From NCBI GenBank assembly GCA_016584305.1, contig JACEEZ010002764.1, positions 254,835 to 318,834 of the forward strand: a stretch of 64,000 nucleotides of DNA. The letters run 5' to 3'. The stretch is from Chionoecetes opilio. Its lineage: Eukaryota; Arthropoda; Malacostraca; Decapoda; Majidae. Shown here piece by piece: positions 57,294 to 64,000 of the stretch. Made by a program: the position numbers and the translations under genes. Numbering within the stretch: the first letter of the stretch is position 1; every line of letters begins with the position of its first letter. The notes under the pieces are model-generated. The model made no database searches. It saw only the letters and a list, made by a program, of their open reading frames with translations, and was not told the origin of the DNA.

Positions 57294-57765
57294 CCCTAAT
57301 CATTAAAAAACCACCAATATAGTTGCTAACACCATTAATAACAATAAAAATGACACCGAAAACGATCTTATCAATTTCCCGCTGATGCAAATACGTCAGC
57401 ATAATAACTAATGCCTCCCCTCACAGCCCTCACACCTCCGCTAAAGGTTAATATTTATTCCGCAGGAGTTGGCGGGCTCCACAGGCCTTACAGCTTACTT
57501 TTTCTCTATTATTTTCTGCTCAGCATATTGTGCAGTAGTTATTCACTTGCGGAAACCAAACATATAACACTATTTTCATATAATGATAGCTAGGCTAGGT
57601 TACGTGTAGGTTTGGTTAGGTTAGATTTAGGTTAGGTTAGGTTTAGGTTTGGTTTAGTGTAAGTTAGGGTAGGCTAAGGATAGGTTTGGGTTAGGTCTTG
57701 TCGAGATATTTTAGCCTACTTGAGTCTGGGTTAAGTATAGATAGTATTCACTGACGTCACAACAT
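57292..57765. other. Non-coding; degenerate TTAGG-like tract at 57595-57700
   Basis: GGTTAGGTTAGATTTAGGTTAGG-type sequence without the ACTTTGTGG spacer. No gene. Confidence 0.6.
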
Positions 57766-58241
57766 CCGGGTATTTGTTGGAGGAAAGACTTGTAAACACA
57801 GCTGTTAAGCTGACAGCAGGTAGAGTGAGTCCCGTGGCCAAACGCCTCATCTTCCGGGTCTGCCGCTCCACCTGGAACAACAAGCTCGGCGATGCCCTCC
57901 TCATCACCTCCATGGGCCAATACCACAGTGACTCTTCCCCCCAGCCGTGGATAAGGAAAAAGTCCCGCGTCCTCGATGTCACCCTCACCCGCCTCCGCCT
58001 GGGGCACACGACACTCACGGCTCACCTTCACCGCCTCCATCTGTCCCCTGACCCTCACTGCCCCTGGTGTAGGAATGTTCCGGAGACTATTGAACACTTT
58101 CTGTTGCAGTGTCCGCGCTTCCACTCACACCGTGTAGTGCTACACTCTCAACTACTCGCCTTGAACGTCATCATCCTTGACCTGCCCACCCTGCTGGCGG
58201 CGGTGTTTAGAAGTCTGAGCCTCCAATATGGCGTCGTGTGA
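57766..58241 (+). pseudogene. LINE C-terminal fragment, third copy
   Basis: 155-residue open frame: RVSPVAKRLIFRVCRSTWNN, VLDVTLTRLRLGHTTLTAHL, PHCPWCRNVPETIEHFLLQC (C-x2-C...H-x4-C finger), then a short hydrophobic tail. This is the region after RNase H in I-group LINEs. RNase H and RT are absent, so it is a short 3' remnant on the plus strand, opposite to the neighbouring LINE. It has no obvious tandem tail. Confidence 0.82.
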
Positions 58242-58550
58242 AGTCATGTGAATCTAATATACTATAGGAGTAGCCGTGTGTCTGTGTGCCTGTCTGTGTG
58301 TCTGTTTTGCGTAGCCGAAACTGTAAATTCAATTTTGATGAGAGTAGGCTCAAAAAATCGCACATAAATCGTAGGTGGTAAGCGGCTTGGTCCCATGTCG
58401 ATTGAATAATTTTGAAGGGGGGATTTGGTTTGGGCTAAAAACACTTTAAAGAGATTAGATTACAGGAAAAACTCTGCGGTAACGCCTTGCCGTATTTCAC
58501 AAACTCCATAGACTCATGGACTTTAACGTTTTTGTGCGTGTGTGAGTGTG
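58242..58550. other. Non-coding; short GTCTGTGTGCCTGTCTG tract
   Basis: The (GTCT/GTGT) tract at 58275-58305 after ACTATAGGAGTAGC recalls the start of Helentron-like elements, but no matching end was found. Confidence 0.45.
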
Positions 58551-58552
58551 TG

Positions 58553-58850
58553 TGTTGGAATCACTTGGAACACAAAGGGTTGGAATCACACGGAACACAT
58601 AGGGTTGGAATCACACGGAACACATACGGTTGGAATCACACGGAACACAAAGGGTTGGAATCACACGGAACACAAAGGGTTGGAATCACACGGAACATAT
58701 ACGGTTGGAATCACACGGAACACATAAGGTTGGAATCACACGGAACACAAAGGGTTGGAATCACACGGAACACAAAGGGTTGGAATCACACGGAACACAA
58801 AGGGTTGGAATCACACGGAACGCAAAGGGTTGGAATCACACGGGACGTGG
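58553..58850 (+). repeat. 25-bp satellite array, about 12 copies
   Basis: The unit contains GGTTGGAATCACACGGAACA plus CA(A/T)AG or CATA(C/A)G. It is bordered by CTTGGAACAC and CACGGGACGTGG variants at the ends. Two open frames run through it (75-bp superperiod) but encode only a repeated WNHTEHKGLESHGT-type peptide. Confidence 0.97.
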
Positions 58851-61090
58851 TCTACCCCGTGGCACTTTGACCATTGACCAACGACAGCAACACGATACAA
58901 ACATCAATACATGGGTCCGAAGGGCCCACAAGCACTTGTACTATCTATTGCCGGAACATTAAAAAAGAAAAAAAAAAATCTCTAATTAACCGTCTATTTG
59001 TGAGTTCTTTCGTTTGGTATAACTCATTTAAAAGTTATCTGTGTTTTTGTTGTATTTATTTGTGTTTGCTATTTTGGTCATTTATTGAACACTGAAATGA
59101 CTTCCACATTTTGTTACCCATCTATTACTTATCGGTAACTCTTTTCCTACATCAAGTTTAGGAAGATTATTGTGTTTCAATATATTTATATTTTTTCGCA
59201 TAGTTTTAGGTATAAAATATGCGCTTAATGCGTTGATTTCGATTTTTTTGCTCTTGGTCTAAGACTGTTTTATTTGTCAATATTTTATATCGGCCTTATT
59301 CCTTCTTCTGTTTGAGGTGAGAGGTTGTTTGTGTGTCCTAAGTTATTCATACACTCGCTTTGTATTGGTGTGTGTTTATGTGACGTGTGTTTCATGTGTT
59401 TAGTGAAGGAACACGGCTGCTTGAGTATTTCAAAATGTTACGTTATCATAAAAACTAAAATTTATTGTTGTTTTTAGATCTACTCCATACTACGATCTAT
59501 AACTGTTTTTAAGATACATCTTTCATCATATGTAACTCATACGTTTCCCGATTTTGTACAGTCTTCGTTAAAAAAAAATGTTGTGGGAATTATTCACGTT
59601 GATATCGTCAATGTTCACACCCAATACTTTTTTTTAATATCTTCGCTATTTTAATGTTTTTTTAAGGTGTATGTGTCCTATATATCATCACTTTACATAT
59701 TCCGTGTTGATATTGATATGTATTATTGATAAACAAGATAGGAAAGGCGGTGTCAGGAGGAGGCCTGGAGCGGCCATCTTGTATCATTATTATAACATGA
59801 TCCAGTTGCCATCTTGCTGTTAATGGAGACACTTTCCGTCTACAATGATATCCACACTTTTTCATTAAGGCCGCCGCAACTACTAATATACTATAATCCT
59901 TGTAAGAAAAAGTTTTAGGCCCCTGCGGTGTCTTTGAGGTACCAGACTTTTCTACCAGTATTTCTCGTATATCGCTTTCTTACGTTCTCCCCATCTAACC
60001 CGTGCACCCACCAGCACTCCCGCCACCCATCTAGGCAAGCCTCCGAGCCACCTGTCACCGCCGCCCACCCTGTCCAGTGTTCTCTTTGGGAGGCATTTAG
60101 TCCCGCCTCCTGCTGCTGCCTCTTTGCTGCCTGCCGCTACTGCTGGTGTTCCGCCCGGCGTCACTTCTACGTGAAGCACCAGACTTTCCTTTCTGCATTT
60201 AATAGTTTATATTTGTTTGGACGCGGTTTATTGATTTTGTCTGGGTGTTTTTAATGAAGGAAAAAAATTGAATAGAGTATAGAAAAATGTTATATGAATT
60301 TTATATAAGAAAATATAAAGTAAAATAAAAAGTGTCATGAGCAACACTTTTCATGGTTTCCGTTTTATCTCCATCCACTCAATGCGTCATGCCAAACCAG
60401 GTTCATCACTAACCCTTTTTCAACTTTTCAATAGATTTACAAAATCATGGCTCATCCATCCATTGGCTGGATTCTTTTTGTTTCCATATTTAACTCATAT
60501 AACAAAGGTTTTTTTATAATCTTATCATCATTGTATACCCTTGTCTCCCTAAAAAAGGAGTGATCAGGAATGTAAAGTGATCAGTCATTGGCAGCGATCG
60601 AAGCGAGCTGCTTCTTACCATAAGACCCGTGGAACTAAGTTTCCGCCAAAAAGTGAATAACTACTCCTAAATATTGTCGGATTGACCTGAAATTTGACAT
60701 GCAAGTAGTGCTGTCAAAATCAATGGGGGTCTGTATAACAAACTTTTTGCGTAGAACAAGCCCTTAATGAGTAATTAGCGTAATTATTTAATTAGTGCTA
60801 AATAAACTTCGGTTTTACAATAACAATATATTTTTCTTATGAAGTACAAAAGTGATCCTCGCTATAGGTTTGCAACATATCAAGGATAAGCATGCCATTT
60901 GTAAATTTACACTTCCGTGTGTTATTGGTTTTAACTTGTTCTCCCAAGATCAAGAGATTCACGGAACGTTCTGGAAGGCAAGGTTGCTGTAAGGACGTCT
61001 ATTGCGCTTTCCTAGCGATTATGCGTAGGGATGGATGATCATGGATCAGGCCATGAATTTTTCGGGCCGGGTCGGGTTTCGGGCTCAAGA
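58851..61090. other. Non-coding, nothing recognised
   Basis: AT-rich sequence with T- and A-runs. TGACCTGAAATTTGACATGC at about 60684 loosely resembles the repeat that follows at 61095. No credible ORF. Confidence 0.6.
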
Positions 61091-62640
61091 TATTGAGCTG
61101 AAATTTGGTACGAAAGTCGTCAAGGGTACAACTCAGATTTTTCCGACATTTTTCCAACTTTTTTCCCCGACAACTCAGATTTTTCCGACATTTTTCCGAC
61201 ATTTTTCCAACTTTTTCCCCACACATTTTTGCCTTCGGCCTGCTCCGAAGGAGCGCCGGAAGGCCTTGAAAGAGCTTTTAAACCCACCACTGCCCTCCGC
61301 TCCCCTCCCCTGCCCTCCCCGATTCTAACTTCGACACGTCGTAGCGTCGCCGTCTGTGGACCGATTGAGCTGAAATTTGGTATGAGAGTCCCCAAGGGTT
61401 ACAACTCAACCATCAAATGTGAGAGACCGTGCTGAAATGTTTGACGCTTCGCAGCGTCGCCGTCTGTTGGCCGATTGAGCAGAAATTTGGTATGAGGGTC
61501 CCCAAGAGTACAACTCAGCTATCAACCGTGAGAAACCGTGAGAAACCGTGATAAATGTTTGACGCTTCGTAGCGTCACCGTCTGTGGACCGATTGAGCTG
61601 AAATTTGGTATGAGAGCCCCCACGGGTACAACTCAGCCATCAATTCCAATGATCTGAAACTCGAGAAATGCCAGTGGTCGCTGGCATTTTGCCAACTCAA
61701 AGGTTGGTCTACTGTGTTTTGGCTCCGCGACTAATATTTTTCATAAATTAATTTCGCGATAAACATTGATGCACCGCATCTGAATACCAAAAAATATAGT
61801 TCTTCTGTTGTTCTACTAATTATATGGATGACATGCATTACGATGGAACGTTCTATAATAGCAATTTAATGCAAATTACTCGCCTCGAGTAGCAAAGCTT
61901 AATATATTTTTTACATGTATATTGTGGCATGTAAAATTTGGGCGATGTTCACACTGTTTTCTAAGACAGTACTGCTGCGTCTGGCAAACGCTTGTCAAAA
62001 TACAATAAGCAATGCCTTGGAAAAACGAAGAATAAAGAATGCCGAAATCGTCTTGTTGCTGCGACAATGTAGGTTATAATTGTGGAGGCGACACGCCGCG
62101 GCGGGGAGTGGTGGTGGGGAGATTGTGGCGGGAAGATTGAACCAAAACATTGCCACTTCACGCGTCGACTCATTGCACTTCCAGGCTTTCTATCTGATTG
62201 ATACACAATAATAACAGGAAAATATGACTGCCTAGGTATAGATAGCTTCTAAACATTCGTTATTGACTATATAATAGCAGAGTAGCATTTACCTCGCCTC
62301 CTCAACTATAACCTCCTTGGTTATTTGGTTATATACAATGTTTTACAGAATCAGGCTTCTATACAATATACATATAGAAGAAAATCGTTCCTAATATTAT
62401 ACTTTTGTGTTTTAAGTGTAGTGGAATAAGCCCATATTTTGTTTTCCAGTAGACCAACTTATTATAAAAAAAGTGAGTTAAAACTGCCAGCGACCCCTGG
62501 CATTTCGAGTTCCAGTTCTCTCGAATTGTGAGAAACCGTGAGAAAACCGTGAAAAATGTCTGACGCTTCGTAGCGTTGCCGTCTGTTGACCGATTGAGCT
62601 GAAATTTGGTGAGAGAGTCCCCAGGGGACAACTTGGTCTT
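61091..62640 (+). repeat. Roughly 100-bp dispersed/tandem repeat, about five copies, interrupted by an 850-bp element
   Basis: The unit runs GACGCTTCG(T/C)AGCGTCGCCG, TCTGT(G/T)GACCGATTGAGC, TGAAATTTGGTATGAGAG, TCCCCAAGGGTACAACTCAG. Copies start at about 61340, 61441, 61559 and 62560, with a partial one at about 61090. GACGCTTCGTAGCGTC is a palindrome. Short TTTTTCCGACATTTTTCC repeats lie at 61138-61220. Confidence 0.85.
61660..62509. mobile_element. 850-bp TIR element inserted in the 100-bp repeat array
   Basis: The left end CTCGAGAAATGCCAGTGGTC and right end ...GACCCCTGGCATTTCGAG are inverted repeats of about 36 bp; an inner AAGGTTGGTCTACTG / CAGTAGACCAACTT pair extends them. The interior (61720-62445) has two short minus-strand frames resembling nothing known. 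CCAGTGGTCGCTGG inside the TIR is itself a hairpin. Confidence 0.7.
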
Positions 62641-62675
62641 CTACCGTGATAAATTACAGGAACTACCACGTGTAG

Positions 62676-62725
62676 GCCTCACGGCCTCTTGTAGCTTCCT
62701 TATTTTCTTATGTTCTTATGTTCTA
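62676..62725 (+). mobile_element. SINE-like 3' tail, copy 2
   Basis: Same CACGGCCTCTTGTAGCTTCC..TTATGTTCTTATG tail as 31904-31946. Confidence 0.5.
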
Positions 62726-63340
62726 AACTCGGTCTTAAACTCTGGCGACACAAAGCACTCGGCCCTCTTGGCCCTCTTGGCTTTGACAAGACTCCAGTGC
62801 CTTCTACACTGCCCTATTAGCTCCCTCAGCCCAGCAAATCCACAAATGTACTATAGAATATCAGCCCTCTACATATTCTCTTAAGGTGTGTCCCTATGCA
62901 AGCTAAAATGCGGACGAAGGCATAGTAGGGGCACCTACTTGTTGTTATTTTACCTGCAGATAATTACGAACTAAATTTAGGTCTTTAGAATAGGTATTTT
63001 AAAAGCACTTTGAGCTCGCTGCCACGTTCCAGCCGCAAGAACTGAGCCAAAAGCAAAGGGGCCAGAGGCTGGACGCCTATACTTGATTTATCATAAATAG
63101 TGTATACCTATTTTGTGCTTTGTAAGTGCAAATATGTGTATGCAATGATTTAGTTTCATTGAGGTAGATGACAGGCATTTTTGATGATTATTTTTACATT
63201 CTGGGGTTACAGACGTGCCTTCAGGTAATACTAAGGAATTCCGGATATTGCTCTTCCTTTACAGGTCACCAGAGCACCGAAAGGCAGAGGGGAACGCTGC
63301 CAACAGGAAGAAACACCCTATACTTGGAGGGAACTTTGTA
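62726..63340. other. Non-coding, nothing recognised
   Basis: GGCCCTCTT is doubled at about 62761; otherwise featureless. Confidence 0.6.
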
Positions 63341-63715
63341 TAGCCTTCCACCGACAAACCCAACACCAAACTCACACTCCTCACTCACCACATCCAACAC
63401 TACCTTCACCCATCACCACCCTCATCCACCTCATCCATCAACACACTCACCCACAACTCTCACCTACCACGCTTACAATAACCCTTAACCACTATACCCA
63501 CCACAGCCCTCACTCACATCACCCATCACACCCACCACCCTCGACCACAGCGCCCACAACCACCACGAATCCCATCATCACATTCACCACCACACTCACC
63601 CACCACACCCGCCACCATACTCAACCACGTCACCCATCACCACTTACACTCACCACTCCCACTAACACACTCACCCACCACAACGTACCTCTAACAACAT
63701 TTATAACATTATCAC
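63341..63715. repeat. CACC/CACTCACCCA-rich low-complexity tract
   Basis: Irregular CCACCACA, CTCACCCAC and CATCACC words. Similar in composition, though not in order, to the core minisatellite of the pearl-like elements. Confidence 0.85.
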
Positions 63716-64000
63716 ATCAGCATTACCATTGCCCCAAAATGTATTACCATTCCCGTGTTCAGCATCACTATCACTTCATCAGTACCATTACTATTGCATT
63801 CATTATCGTCACCCTAATTAACTTCATTTGTATCACCGCTGCCATCAGTATTAGCGCGTTTTCGCGACCGCTCTGGCCCGGTCTGGACTGGACTAGTCCC
63901 GGGCGGCCACTGTTTTCGCGAGGCGGATTGGACCGGGCTGGAACGGGCTACACTGGGCCAGGCCAGCGAGCAGGACCAGGTTGGACTAGTGTGGGGAGAA
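63716..64000. other. Non-coding; GC-rich end with duplicated GTTTTCGCGA
   Basis: CGTTTTCGCGACCG (about 63858) and TGTTTTCGCGAGGCGG (about 63912) head two related segments containing GG(A/T)CTGGACTGG and GGACCGGGCTGG. This suggests the start of a GC-rich tandem repeat cut by the window end. Confidence 0.5.

Noticed and set aside
58551..58850. CRISPR array
   Set aside because: Units are contiguous 25-bp tandem repeats without unique spacers, and the genome is eukaryotic.
58487..58962. 127- and 110-residue repetitive protein (NHTEHKGLESHGT-type)
   Set aside because: The frames stay open only because three 25-bp units make 75 bp. There is no start context, no codon bias, and all three frames give similar peptides.
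61876..62206. THAP-like or other small protein in the 850-bp TIR element
   Set aside because: Short overlapping frames with no complete zinc-binding pattern.

Overview
The window is eukaryotic and looks like repeat-rich intergenic and intronic DNA from an arthropod, most likely a decapod crustacean. The evidence is very long (CT)n, (AT)n and (GATA)n microsatellites, (TTAGG)-type telomere-like blocks, tRNA-derived SINEs, frameshifted LINE, hAT, Penelope-like and P-element remnants, and one intron-containing animal gene. The decapod assignment is inference from this repeat profile.

Host gene: the only convincing host gene is the 3' end of a cathepsin A (lysosomal serine carboxypeptidase) gene on the minus strand. 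Three coding exons at 47307-47429, 46230-46389 and 45592-45770 carry the catalytic Asp and His regions. Exons for the N-terminal part, including the catalytic Ser, were not found. Transposons fill this locus: a pearl/Helentron-like element and a TTAA-flanked MITE sit in its introns, and a second copy of the same MITE sits exactly at its stop codon.

Layout. 1-4.2 kb: a truncated pearl-like element, a small inverted-repeat element holding a hammerhead-like motif, and two foldback elements inside a possible 3 kb TIR unit. 4.3-7.4 kb: a homopolymer-expanded stretch that is almost certainly corrupted consensus. 7.6-15.3 kb: a tandem pair of about 3.6-4 kb units (Penelope-like tail, hAT C-terminus, microsatellites) joined near a single N; the sequence on both sides of the N is degraded. 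15.8-19.3 kb: a SINE, a MITE split by two head-to-tail pearl-like elements, and a 26-bp satellite. 20.0-22.5 kb: a DNA-transposon-like element with about 350-bp terminal inverted repeats around a broken gene of an unnamed multi-copy family. 28.5-30.9 kb: a nearly complete but frameshifted P-element/THAP9-type transposase. 33.8-35.3, 55.9-57.1 and 57.8-58.2 kb: 3' ends of RNase H-bearing LINEs. 37-38.9 kb: foldback, SINE, palindromic MITE and hairpin. 40.6-41.0 kb: a second fragment of the unnamed 20-kb family. 45.4-48.7 kb: cathepsin A. 47.6-50.7 kb: two large palindromes. 51.0-55.2 kb: a 4.2 kb element with GGGCCC-ended TIRs, internal foldback and TTAGG-type satellite. 58.5 kb: a 25-bp satellite. 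61-62.6 kb: a roughly 100-bp repeat interrupted by an 850-bp TIR element.

The items most worth following up are the 20.0-22.5 kb TIR element and its uncharacterised protein, the MITE insertion at the cathepsin A stop codon, the hammerhead-like motifs, and the assembly damage at 4.3-12.1 kb, which must be resolved before anything there is interpreted.
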